Shown: positions 1 through 7,016, counted from the stretch's first letter. The stretch: 7,895 nucleotides of DNA from Desulfocapsaceae bacterium (GCA_029934775.1 JAOZLO010000097.1:1-7895), one strand, 5' to 3'. The notes: a model not told the origin generated them from the letters alone. Numbers and translations are program-made.

Positions 1-51
1 GCCAATCACGGTACCTCGTACAGTGATCTGTACTTTACTCTGCTGCCTCAT
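1..51 (-). CDS. N-terminal fragment of a hypothetical protein (runs off the left edge)
   Basis: Read leftward from an ATG at 51-49, the frame stays open to the window edge and gives 17 residues, MRQQSKVQITVRGTVIG, which reads like the start of a small soluble beta-rich protein. A purine-rich ribosome-binding sequence (AAAAGGGA at 57-64) lies 5 bases upstream of the ATG, at normal spacing, and this is the main support. The plus-strand frames here are also open for 66-91 bases, so coding direction is not certain. If real, the gene is divergent from the AroK-AroB-like gene and shares the 310-base spacer with it. I do not recognise the family from 17 residues and assign no function. Confidence 0.45.
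   Translation of the reverse strand, partial: MRQQSKVQITVRGTVIG
18..33. repeat. Perfect inverted repeat GTACAG-TGAT-CTGTAC
   Basis: Six-base arms (18-23 and 28-33) flank a four-base centre. It lies inside the putative first codons of the leftward gene. The same hexamer occurs three more times in the adjacent spacer, so the dyad may be one site in a set of protein-binding sites. It has no T-run, so it is not a typical terminator. Six-base arms alone can arise by chance. Confidence 0.35.
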
Positions 52-361
52 GATTTTCCCTTTTAATATTTATCTCTATGTCTCTGATTAATGTTCTCCC
101 AAGTTCGTTTTACTGTACGTTATTTTAATGAACATCACAAGATTAGTGATAGTCCTGTACACGACGCGCAGCCATGTGTTCAGGAAGTGGACGTTTGGTG
201 AAGGATCTCCGGTTCCTCCGGTATGTATTTACTCCATTTGCGGTGTGTGTTAATCTCAGTGTACAGTAGACTGGTGAGCTCTATTTTCAGCTATTGTTTC
301 TTTCCTTCTGTTAATAAACCAAAATTGACATTGCCTCTTATACTTTTTTCGAACTGACATT
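52..361. other. Intergenic spacer between divergent genes
   Basis: This 310-base stretch has no convincing gene. It should hold the promoters of the leftward gene at 1-51 and the rightward gene starting at 362, but I cannot place a well-spaced sigma-70 pair for either. A perfect TTGACA lies at 325-330, but the nearest -10-like sequence (TATACT, 339-344) is only 8 bases away. Dyads seen are ATCAC/GTGAT (134-138 and 146-150, 7-base spacer) and an 8-base inverted pair CTGTACAC (155-162) / GTGTACAG (259-266). The hexamer CTGTAC recurs in either orientation at 113, 155 and 261, plus twice just inside the leftward gene. An operator function is possible but unproven. No tRNA, riboswitch or rho-independent terminator is evident. 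Confidence 0.6.
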
Positions 362-1507
362 ATGCAAAAAAATGATAATAAAAATATTATCTTGACCGGT
401 TTCATGGGGACAGGAAAAACAACTGTAGGTAAACTTCTTGCCAGGAAATTAAAGCGTGATTTTATTGATACAGATAAGTTAATTGAAGATCGTCAGGGGA
501 TTACTATTCCAGAAATTTTTACCGATTTGGGAGAGTCGGCCTTTCGTCAGATGGAAGCGGACATTGCCCGGGAATTGGGAGAAAGAGAAGGGCTGGTAAT
601 CTCAACAGGAGGGCGTTTAATGCTCGATCCCGCTAACGTTGCTGCATTAAGCGGCAGGGGCAGGGTTTTTTGCCTGGTCGCCACTCCGGAAGAAATATTA
701 TCACGATTGAAAAATGATAAAGATAATCGAAGGCCGTTACTTGACGTACCCAACCCAGGCGAACACATTGTCAAACTCCTGCAGGAAAGAAAAACGGGGT
801 ATCAACGTTTTCTTAAATTGGCAACGGGTGATAAACAACCTGCTGATGTAACAGAAAAATTACTTGATTTTATTCAAAGAAGTCCAGGGTACTTTACTAT
901 TGATAGTCCTGCCCAATCGTATGAATTTATTGTTGGTAATGGTATTTTGCCTTTTACCTGTGAGCTGGCTGGAACTGACGGTATGGTGGTGATCATTACC
1001 GACACAGTTGTTGGAAAACTTTACGCGCAGAGTTGTGGCTCTGTTGATCATGTCATCACTATCCCGCCAGGCAGCCAGCAAAAAACATTAACCGCCGTTC
1101 AAACTATATGTGATCAGCTTTTAGATACAGGATTTGATGAGTCCGGGACAATAATAGCGCTAGGAGGGAGGAAAGTCTGTGATATCTCCGGTTTTGTTGT
1201 TGGTACATTTATGCGTGGAGTCAGGCTGGTGCAATGTCCTACCAGTTTACCTGCCATGATTGATATCATCGTCGGTGGGAAAAGCAGTGCCGATTTACCT
1301 CAAGATAAAAACCTGATGGATACTTTCAAACAACCCTCTATGGTTATCGCAGATGTGGTAACCCTGACCACTCTTCCTGCTGAAGACTTACTTTCTGGTA
1401 TGGCGGAGGTCACTAAATATCGTCTGCGGGCAGACGATGCTCCTACCAAAGATATTCTCAACATCCTTCAAGCACTATCCAGCCCGGTCGTTGCAGCGGC
1501 GAAGTGA
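362..1507 (+). CDS. Shikimate kinase / truncated 3-dehydroquinate synthase-like fusion protein
   Basis: This 381-residue protein joins two shikimate-pathway domains. Residues 1-172 are shikimate kinase-like (AroK): Walker A GFMGTGKT (13-20), D36/D38, R62 and E65, the RPLL lid motif (124-127) and R143/Y147. The shikimate-binding GGG is GGR (83-85). Residues about 177-381 match the N-terminal Rossmann part of dehydroquinate synthase (AroB). R285, D301, K307, K316-N317, E349 and K352 are kept. The NAD-binding GGGxxGD is GGRKVCD (268-274), the usual E of the DGEQxK motif is S238, and the protein stops before the HGxxxGHA region and its two metal-ligand histidines. Full AroK-AroB fusions (for example in Thermotoga) are about 490 residues. 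Dehydroquinate synthase activity is therefore very unlikely and kinase activity doubtful. The ATG at 362 is forced by an in-frame stop at 326; it has no clear Shine-Dalgarno sequence. Seven A's at 366-372 could allow slippage. It is either a pseudoenzyme or a decaying paralogue. Domain assignment is firm; function is not. Confidence 0.85.
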   Translation: MQKNDNKNIILTGFMGTGKTTVGKLLARKLKRDFIDTDKLIEDRQGITIPEIFTDLGESAFRQMEADIARELGEREGLVISTGGRLMLDPANVAALSGRGRVFCLVATPEEILSRLKNDKDNRRPLLDVPNPGEHIVKLLQERKTGYQRFLKLATGDKQPADVTEKLLDFIQRSPGYFTIDSPAQSYEFIVGNGILPFTCELAGTDGMVVIITDTVVGKLYAQSCGSVDHVITIPPGSQQKTLTAVQTICDQLLDTGFDESGTIIALGGRKVCDISGFVVGTFMRGVRLVQCPTSLPAMIDIIVGGKSSADLPQDKNLMDTFKQPSMVIADVVTLTTLPAEDLLSGMAEVTKYRLRADDAPTKDILNILQALSSPVVAAAK

Positions 1508-1561
1508 TAAACTTATAGAGGTATGGTGACAGTGGGAATCAGTACGGCACAGCAATGATTT
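1508..1561. other. Convergent intergenic gap without a recognisable terminator
   Basis: Fifty-four bases separate the stop of the AroK-AroB-like gene (a TGA followed directly by TAA) from the stop of batE on the other strand. I see no stem with a following T-run on either strand, so termination here may be Rho-dependent, or transcripts may overlap into the opposite gene. Confidence 0.5.
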
Positions 1562-2320
1562 TCACAAAACAGATTCAATCGAAGAAGAGGCTATCCAGCC
1601 TTTGCGACCGGTTTCATCTGTGACATAGTTGAAGTCGTCGTGTGTTTTTTCAGGATATACCAGCCTGCCCTGCTGAATGGAGCCGGTTGGAGTTGAAGAA
1701 CTGAAGGGTGAGAGAAGCAGGCTGCTGTTCGCATCTGTTACAACGAACGGCTGCCAGAGGGGATGGCGGAAGAACGCACCCGACAGGGAAAGTAAAAAAA
1801 ACATAAAGCAGGCTGTGGTAATAATCCATCGCGTATGGACGGAGAAGTGACGTTTTAAAGATACGATTTGAAATGTACTGAACGTGACCAGGAAAAAGAA
1901 GGCTGCCATCGTCCATTGATCGAGATTTAGAAGCTGAAAAAACCGTTCAGACCATGAATACTCTCTTGGAAACAGGCCGCTCTCTTTTCTGACTAACTCG
2001 AGATTGCTTTGGATATCAGAATTGGTGGGCGCAAGACGCAGGGCACGCTCGTAGTTGAGAATTGCCTTTCCGATCTGTCCTGATCGGGCATAGCTGTTAC
2101 CAAGATTGAAGAGTACACCCGATCCATATCCCGATATTGCTGTCAACTTCTCGTAGAACTCGGTGGCAGCTGAAAAATCTCCTCTGCTATAGGCCTTGTT
2201 CCCCAGTTTAAAAAGGTTCTGGCTGTCATCACCAGTACCAGTTGCTGCCAGGCAGGGAGAAAACAGGAGGAAGCAGAGGAGTGCAGTAAAAAACTGCGGA
2301 GAAAAGCGGAAAAACCTCAT
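1562..2320 (-). CDS. batE: BatE: TPR and SH3-like protein of the Bat operon
   Basis: A 252-residue envelope protein and the last gene of the operon. Residues 1-26 form a signal peptide (hydrophobic FFTALLCFLLF, then CLAA). Residues about 34-110 hold tetratricopeptide repeats (LGNKAYSRGDFSAATEFYEK, then FNLGNSYARSGQIGKAILNYERAL). Two membrane segments follow at about 137-155 and 165-184. The tail, 192-252, looks like a bacterial SH3 domain (GSIQQG near its middle, ending GWIASSSIESVL). This order is characteristic of BatE. By family knowledge TPRs mediate protein contacts, so a scaffold role in the periplasmic Bat complex is likely. The ATG (2320-2318) overlaps the batD stop by four bases (ATGA). 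A strong GGAGGG at 2327-2332 sits 6 bases upstream. The cysteine at 23 is not in a proper lipobox, so I do not call a lipoprotein. Confidence 0.88.
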   Translation of the reverse strand: MRFFRFSPQFFTALLCFLLFSPCLAATGTGDDSQNLFKLGNKAYSRGDFSAATEFYEKLTAISGYGSGVLFNLGNSYARSGQIGKAILNYERALRLAPTNSDIQSNLELVRKESGLFPREYSWSERFFQLLNLDQWTMAAFFFLVTFSTFQIVSLKRHFSVHTRWIITTACFMFFLLSLSGAFFRHPLWQPFVVTDANSSLLLSPFSSSTPTGSIQQGRLVYPEKTHDDFNYVTDETGRKGWIASSSIESVL

Positions 2321-4128
2321 ATGAGTCCCTCCAGCTCTTTTTTCAAATTTTCAGAGTACACCTGCATTATTTCAGGTGAAAGGCTGGTGGTGCTGTAAGC
2401 AGCCTGTTCGGCTGCCTGGAAAATCTCTATGAGGCCTGTTTTGCTGTCTAACCTGTTCTTGATATCAGCCAGACTGATAGCGGCCCCCTCAATATTCCAC
2501 AGCAGGCCAAGCTGTTGCTGTATGGATTGTCGACAGAGGGCAAGAAAGAGTGAACTGTCAACTGAAACCTTTGCCTCTGAAATTTTAGCAAGACTCTCAG
2601 TCAACAGCTGGCGTCTTTTTTTCTGCAGGTGGAGTTCAGGGTGTCTTGCCAGGTTTTGAGTATGAATATTGAATAATAAAACGAAAAGGAGAAGAAGAAA
2701 ACAGCTTCCGACACCTGAGAGAAATAATATCTGTTTATAGAGGGGAGTGATTTTTCGGTGAAACTTTCCAGTTTTTAGATGAATAGGGGTGAGGCTGTTG
2801 ATGCCGGCTACCGGGACAACTGGCAAGGCTGATTGTGGTTGCAGTGATGCCGCAGTCTGAACAGGTTGCTGTTTATGGACCGGGACAGCCGGTTGAGTAA
2901 TTTTAATTGTAATGGGTGTACTGGTAATGGTTTTATACCTTTCTTGTTCAGGATCAAAATAACTGAAGGAAAGGGAGGGGATTTGCTGGAGTGTGCTGCT
3001 TTTAGCAACTATAGCCTGTTCAAATCTTTTTTTGCCGGAAAAGATATTTTCTTTACCGGAGTAGTCTGAAGTGGGGGAATAGGTTTTCCAATCGGGAGTT
3101 GTTGGAAAAAGAGGGGGTTCCACCCGATCAAAATTACCTTTGCCTTCTATTTCGATAGTCAGAGATATCGGTTCGCCAATTTCGACGTGTTGGGGAGAAG
3201 CACTGGTTGTTAATCGGAAATCCCCAATTGCTCCAGTGAAATTTTTTGGCCGGCCGGTAGTGGGAAGTTCGATTACTTTAAAGTGAAGTTCCGGGCTGAC
3301 AACCTTAATCGGTTTTTGCTGAAAGCCGCCGAAAAAACTGTTAAAGAATGAATCGTCAAAAAGATTGCTGCCGCCAAAAGTTGACATTCTCCGTTGTCGG
3401 GGAAGGTTTAAAGTGGCATCAAGTTCAAAGAGAATAAGATGATTGCCAGTCTTTATTCCAGATAGGGTCGTGCTCCAGCTGAGGACGCTGTAGATTTTTC
3501 CATCCAGCTCTTCCTGTGTCTGTTCAGGCTGGTTGCTCAGAGGAGACATGACTACAGCATCTGTTTTAAGAACAGGCAGGGAATTGATATTGGCTCGGTA
3601 TTTTTGATTAAAATATGCCTTGATTGTGATGGGAACGACTTCTCCACTGTAGTGTTTCGATATTTCAGTCAGACGAATAAATGCTATGTCACTCTCATCA
3701 GCGGTGCCTTTTGTTTTGCCCTCGTTTGGGGTTTGGCTGTGACCGACAGGAGTTACTTCAAAAGTTATTGTCCTGGTTCGTATTGTCTCTTTACCGGCTT
3801 TGATTGAAAGTGGTGGAATAGTGTAGGCTCCCGGCTTGAGGGGTTCTATTATATAATTGTTTGAGATGGAGGAAGAATAGTTACCGTTTATTATGTTCAC
3901 CTGGCTTGACTGGCCGCGGCTATGGAAGCGGAGCCCGTCTACTTCCACCATCTGTATGTCTGCGGAGCGGGCTCCGGAAACTGTGATTGTCAGTCGTGCT
4001 GCACGGTCAACGGGAAAAGATTGGGAACTGAGAGATGTCTCTACTGTTATCTCGGCATTGGCAAGGAATGGTATAAAAAGAAGCAGTATCAGGTATGTAA
4101 CAAAAAGAGAGAAAGCAAACCGTCGCAT
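2317..4128 (-). CDS. batD: BatD: oxygen-tolerance family membrane protein
   Basis: The protein has 603 residues when started at the ATG at 4128. An N-terminal signal peptide (MRRFAFSLFVTYLILLLFIPFLANA, cleavage after ANA) is followed by a long beta-rich periplasmic region. It starts with the typical BatD strand ITVETSLSSQSFPVDRAARL and includes a PLKPGAYTIPPLSI motif. An F/G-rich stretch (about residues 250-275, LFDDSFFNSFFGGF) is common in this family. One membrane segment at about 465-486 precedes a cytoplasmic helical tail of about 117 residues. BatD is thought to be an anchored periplasmic partner of BatA and BatB; its biochemical role is unknown. An upstream TTG (4134) and GTG (4131) are in frame, but GAGGGA at 4135-4140 is best spaced for the ATG. 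That ATG overlaps the BatB-BatC stop by one base (TGATG). No key feature is missing. Confidence 0.88.
   Translation of the reverse strand: MRRFAFSLFVTYLILLLFIPFLANAEITVETSLSSQSFPVDRAARLTITVSGARSADIQMVEVDGLRFHSRGQSSQVNIINGNYSSSISNNYIIEPLKPGAYTIPPLSIKAGKETIRTRTITFEVTPVGHSQTPNEGKTKGTADESDIAFIRLTEISKHYSGEVVPITIKAYFNQKYRANINSLPVLKTDAVVMSPLSNQPEQTQEELDGKIYSVLSWSTTLSGIKTGNHLILFELDATLNLPRQRRMSTFGGSNLFDDSFFNSFFGGFQQKPIKVVSPELHFKVIELPTTGRPKNFTGAIGDFRLTTSASPQHVEIGEPISLTIEIEGKGNFDRVEPPLFPTTPDWKTYSPTSDYSGKENIFSGKKRFEQAIVAKSSTLQQIPSLSFSYFDPEQERYKTITSTPITIKITQPAVPVHKQQPVQTAASLQPQSALPVVPVAGINSLTPIHLKTGKFHRKITPLYKQILFLSGVGSCFLLLLFVLLFNIHTQNLARHPELHLQKKRRQLLTESLAKISEAKVSVDSSLFLALCRQSIQQQLGLLWNIEGAAISLADIKNRLDSKTGLIEIFQAAEQAAYSTTSLSPEIMQVYSENLKKELEGLI
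2327..2332 (-). promoter_or_regulatory. Ribosome-binding site of batE
   Basis: GGAGGG lies within the last codons of batD, 6 bases before the batE ATG. With the ATGA overlap this indicates translational coupling. Confidence 0.7.
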
Positions 4129-6014
4129 CACCAATCCCTCACATTGGAGTTGGTTTCCGTATTACGGCTCAGGGGCACAAAATTAAGTTCACCTTCCTCA
4201 CTTTTCAGCCCATTGAGCAGCCTTTCTGCTTCTTCTTTAGTCATTTTTCCCTGTTGCTGTCTTTGAGCATCCATCGCTGCCTGCTCCTCTTTGCCATCTT
4301 TTTCTCTCTTCTCGTCATTCGTATTTGACGCCTGGTTCATCTTGTCCTGGTCACTTTCCTGAGCCTTATCTCCATCTTTCTCTCCGTCTTTTTTCTCTGG
4401 CTGTGGGGAATCTTCTCCAGGTGACTGGTCCTGGCTGTCGTTTTTTTTCTGATCTCCTTTCTGATCTCCTTTCTGATCATCCTGTTGCCGTTCTTTCTGT
4501 TCCTTTTGCTCCAGCTGTTTTTGCAATTCATCCAGCTGTTTTTTTATCAGTTCATGGTTGTATACTGCATCTTTGTCGTCGTTGGAAAGTTCAAGAACAG
4601 CCTCCAGAGACTCCAGTGCTTTTTGCCATTGCTGCACCGTTGCCTGCGGGTCTCCCTGTACCATCCCCAGGCCCTTACGATAGTAGGAACTGCCCCGATT
4701 ATAATAAGCTTTTTTCTGTAAATCGACATTATTACTTTTCAGTGCTTTGGAAAATGAAGCAATAGCATCATCAAACATATTGTTCTTATAGGCAGCTGCA
4801 CCAAAATTATAGTTCAGTTTTGGATCATCTGGAGCTGCCTGAAGCCGTTGACTGTAATATTCGGAAGCTGCAATATAATTCTCCTGACTGTAAGCTTCTT
4901 CACCTTCCGAGCTGTGGGCCTCTGTATGTTGCAGCCCCGTGGTGAGAAGAAGGACAAGAGTCAGCAGGTTGCCTTTTCGCCGTATCCTGCGGCTTACCGA
5001 TTTTATCAGTGGCAGGGTAAGGGATTTTTTTGATTTTCTTTCGCTCAGGAGAAAATCACATATGAGTAGAATAATTGCCAGGGCAAGAGGGTATTCAAAT
5101 CGCTCAAGGGGGACCTTTTTCCTTCTTTCCGCCAGTTCCTCTTTCGGGATGAGCGAAAGCTTCTGTTGATAGACGGTTTCAAGGCCTTCTCCGCTGCTGC
5201 CCAGGGGCACATAAAGTCCGTTACTTTTTTCAGCAATTTTTTCAAGTGTCTGTTCATCGAGTTTTGAGGTGATAAACTTTCCCTGTCTGTCCTTTACGAA
5301 TCCTCCTCCCGCTAGGGGAATAAGTTCCCCTTCTCCTGTTCCTACACCTACTGTATAGATAGTCAGTCCTTCCGCCGCTCCATCGGTTGCGGCCTGAAGA
5401 GCGTCTCCCTGGAGGTCTTCACCATCCGTAATGAGAATGAGAATTTTATGGTTTGCGCTATTGTTTAAGGTCATCGTTGCTGTATTGATGACTGCAGCGA
5501 TGCCGGTTCCTCCCTGGGGGATAATATCAGCAGTTACCGCGGAGAGGGAGTGTTCAAAGGCATTATAATCAAGGGTGAGTGGGCACATAAGAAAGGCGGA
5601 ACCGGCAAAGGGCATGAGTCCTACACGATCCCCGTCAAGCTGTCGGACAAAATCAAGAATGGCGTAGTGGGCCCGCTCCAGTCGATTCGGCTTAATATCT
5701 TCTGCCAGCATACTTTTTGAGGTATCGAGAGCAAAGAGTATGTCAATACCTTTCCGTTTTATTTCAACCCATTTGAAGCCGTACTGGGGACGGGCAAGAG
5801 CCACAAAGCACATAAAAACAGCACTGATAATAATTATGTTCTTAATTCGTCGTTTGCGGTTTGAGATATTTTTGGTGAGCCTGCTCAACAACTTGCGGGC
5901 GGCAAATTTTGCAAGTTGAGTCTTTCTGCGTTCGTGCAGAGCCCGGATGAGCAATGAGAGAGCTATACAGACACCAAATCCGCTAATCAGCCAGAGAGGT
6001 TGGGCGAAGTTCAT
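4128..6014 (-). CDS. batB: BatB-BatC fusion: VWA domain protein with TPR and charged C-terminal region
   Basis: A 628-residue fusion. Two N-terminal membrane segments (about 7-23 and 58-74) flank a basic, presumably cytoplasmic loop. The VWA domain (about 89-290) keeps a full MIDAS metal site: D97-S99-S101 (DTSKSM), T170 (GGTGI) and D197 (ITDGED). Membrane segment 3 is at about 308-323. A basic stretch (326-347) and a hydrophobic segment (349-361) follow, resembling the old signal peptide of a separate BatC. TPR repeats span about 370-480. A lysine/glutamine/aspartate-rich low-complexity region (about 496-590) precedes the BatC-like end MTKEEAERLLNGLKSEE...RDW. By the positive-inside rule both the VWA and TPR parts face the periplasm. 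VWA/MIDAS domains bind partner proteins through a metal ion. The ATG at 6014 follows the batA stop by 15 bases with only a weak AAGG upstream; its stop overlaps batD by one base. Separate BatB and BatC occur in Bacteroidetes; VWA-TPR fusions are known in proteobacteria. Confidence 0.9.
   Translation of the reverse strand: MNFAQPLWLISGFGVCIALSLLIRALHERRKTQLAKFAARKLLSRLTKNISNRKRRIKNIIIISAVFMCFVALARPQYGFKWVEIKRKGIDILFALDTSKSMLAEDIKPNRLERAHYAILDFVRQLDGDRVGLMPFAGSAFLMCPLTLDYNAFEHSLSAVTADIIPQGGTGIAAVINTATMTLNNSANHKILILITDGEDLQGDALQAATDGAAEGLTIYTVGVGTGEGELIPLAGGGFVKDRQGKFITSKLDEQTLEKIAEKSNGLYVPLGSSGEGLETVYQQKLSLIPKEELAERRKKVPLERFEYPLALAIILLICDFLLSERKSKKSLTLPLIKSVSRRIRRKGNLLTLVLLLTTGLQHTEAHSSEGEEAYSQENYIAASEYYSQRLQAAPDDPKLNYNFGAAAYKNNMFDDAIASFSKALKSNNVDLQKKAYYNRGSSYYRKGLGMVQGDPQATVQQWQKALESLEAVLELSNDDKDAVYNHELIKKQLDELQKQLEQKEQKERQQDDQKGDQKGDQKKNDSQDQSPGEDSPQPEKKDGEKDGDKAQESDQDKMNQASNTNDEKREKDGKEEQAAMDAQRQQQGKMTKEEAERLLNGLKSEEGELNFVPLSRNTETNSNVRDW
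4135..4140 (-). promoter_or_regulatory. Ribosome-binding site that fixes the batD start
   Basis: GAGGGA lies 6 bases before the ATG at 4128. It directly abuts the in-frame TTG at 4134 and is too close to the GTG at 4131, so both alternatives are unlikely starts. Confidence 0.65.
4449..4478. repeat. 12-bp tandem repeat (2.5 copies) in the BatB-BatC coding region
   Basis: The unit CTGATCTCCTTT at 4449-4460 is repeated exactly at 4461-4472 and begins again at 4473-4478. On the coding strand it encodes a repeated Gly-Asp-Gln-Lys around residues 514-524. Because 12 is divisible by three, copy-number change would only lengthen or shorten the flexible linker. Confidence 0.85.
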
Positions 6015-6029
6015 TGTTTATCTGCCTTG

Positions 6030-7016
6030 TTATGGAAGTTTTTTCCGAGCCAGGACAATTTCAACACAGAGCAGCATCAGGGCCGCCAGGATAAAGAACC
6101 CAAAGAGTTCCCGGTAATGTTCAAATTTTTTAATTGTCCTGGTGGTAGTCTCCATATCATTTATTTCTTTGTATATTTTCTCAAGAGACGCGGTGTCTGT
6201 CGCACGAAAATAACGAGCTCCTGTCAGTTCGGCGACCTCTGTCAGTGTTTCTTCATCGATGTCCACCTTAGCCTGAATAAGCCTGCGTCGACCTAAAGGG
6301 TCAGTAACCGGCATGGGTGCTTCTCCCCGGGTACCCGCACCAATGGTATACACTTTGATGGCCAGAGTCTCTGCTGCCTCAGCAGCTATGAGAGGAGGGA
6401 TACGTCCACTGTTATTCATGCCGTCGGTGAGAAGGATCAGAATCCGTGACTTGGATTTTTTATCCCTCAGCCTGTTTGTCCCGGAACCGATTGCGGAACC
6501 TATGGCCGTACCGTCCTCAACCATTCCTATCTGCAGAGATTCAAGTCTTTTCTGCAGCCAGTTGTGGTCGAGCGTTAAGGGGCTGACGAGATAGGGACGA
6601 CCCCCGAAAGCCAGAAGGCCGATACGATCATTGGGGCGCTGTTTGATGAACTCATCCACAACTTTCTTAACTACTTCAAGACGGTTTGCAGGTTTCCCCC
6701 CCAGGGTAAAATCCATTGCCTCCATTGACCCTGAGACGTCTACTGCAAGGAGGATATCTATGCCGCTGGCCTCAATTTCTGTAGTACTGTTCCCCTGTTG
6801 CGGTCTGGCCAGGGCGAGAATTAAGAGAGAAAATACGACCAGGCGCAGAAGGAAGAGGAGAGTTCCGGGTCGGGATTTTCTGGCAGTGGCCAGAGACGCA
6901 GCAAGGGAAATTGAAGAAAATGTAAGAGCGGGAGCAGCACCTTTTCTGCCAAAAAGCAAGGCAAAGAGTGGTATAAAGGTGAGGAGCCAGAGGAATTCAG
7001 GGTGGAGAAATCTCAC
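6030..7016 (-). CDS. batA: BatA: membrane-anchored VWA domain protein
   Basis: A 328-residue protein starting at GTG (7016-7014) with the family-typical opening RFLHPEFLWLL. Membrane segments lie at about 8-22 and 53-69, separated by a basic loop (ARKSR). The VWA domain (about 85-295) has a complete MIDAS: D93-S95-S97 (DVSGSM), T170 (EDGTAIG) and D198 (LLTDGM). A third membrane segment near 305-322 leads to a short basic cytoplasmic tail (ARKKLP). By topology the VWA domain faces the periplasm. Family knowledge pairs BatA with BatB-type VWA proteins downstream of a MoxR ATPase. The start overlaps the stop of the upstream DUF4381-like gene by four bases (GTGA), and AAGGAGG at 7023-7029 lies 6 bases upstream. 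The next gene begins 15 bases after its stop. Length and motifs are normal for the family. Confidence 0.92.
   Translation of the reverse strand: MRFLHPEFLWLLTFIPLFALLFGRKGAAPALTFSSISLAASLATARKSRPGTLLFLLRLVVFSLLILALARPQQGNSTTEIEASGIDILLAVDVSGSMEAMDFTLGGKPANRLEVVKKVVDEFIKQRPNDRIGLLAFGGRPYLVSPLTLDHNWLQKRLESLQIGMVEDGTAIGSAIGSGTNRLRDKKSKSRILILLTDGMNNSGRIPPLIAAEAAETLAIKVYTIGAGTRGEAPMPVTDPLGRRRLIQAKVDIDEETLTEVAELTGARYFRATDTASLEKIYKEINDMETTTRTIKKFEHYRELFGFFILAALMLLCVEIVLARKKLP

Noticed and set aside
128..253. 41-codon plus-strand ORF in the spacer (MNITRLVIVLYTTRSH...)
   Set aside because: It has no ribosome-binding site and no recognisable family, and its length is expected by chance.
155..266. 8-base inverted pair CTGTACAC/GTGTACAG as ends of a small mobile element
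   Set aside because: There is no flanking target duplication, the arms are short, and such a pair is expected about once by chance in a spacer of this size.
325..344. TTGACA followed by TATACT as a sigma-70 promoter for the AroK-AroB-like gene
   Set aside because: The spacer is only 8 bases instead of about 17, and no acceptable -10 lies at proper distance from this TTGACA.
1490..1561. Frameshifted remainder of dehydroquinate synthase after the stop at 1507
   Set aside because: The two other plus-strand frames give no LNFGHTxGHA-like sequence before batE begins on the opposite strand.
4129..4134. TTG (4134) or GTG (4131) as the batD start
   Set aside because: The Shine-Dalgarno sequence abuts or nearly abuts them, and the ATG at 4128 has normal spacing and a TGATG coupling junction.
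4449..4478. 12-bp repeats as a CRISPR or regulatory iteron array
   Set aside because: The units are contiguous, have no spacers, and encode a periodic peptide in the low-complexity linker.
4325..4765. 146-codon plus-strand ORF opposite the BatB-BatC linker
   Set aside because: It is a shadow of the low-complexity Lys/Gln/Asp coding region; it has no family resemblance or ribosome-binding site, while the minus-strand gene is clear.
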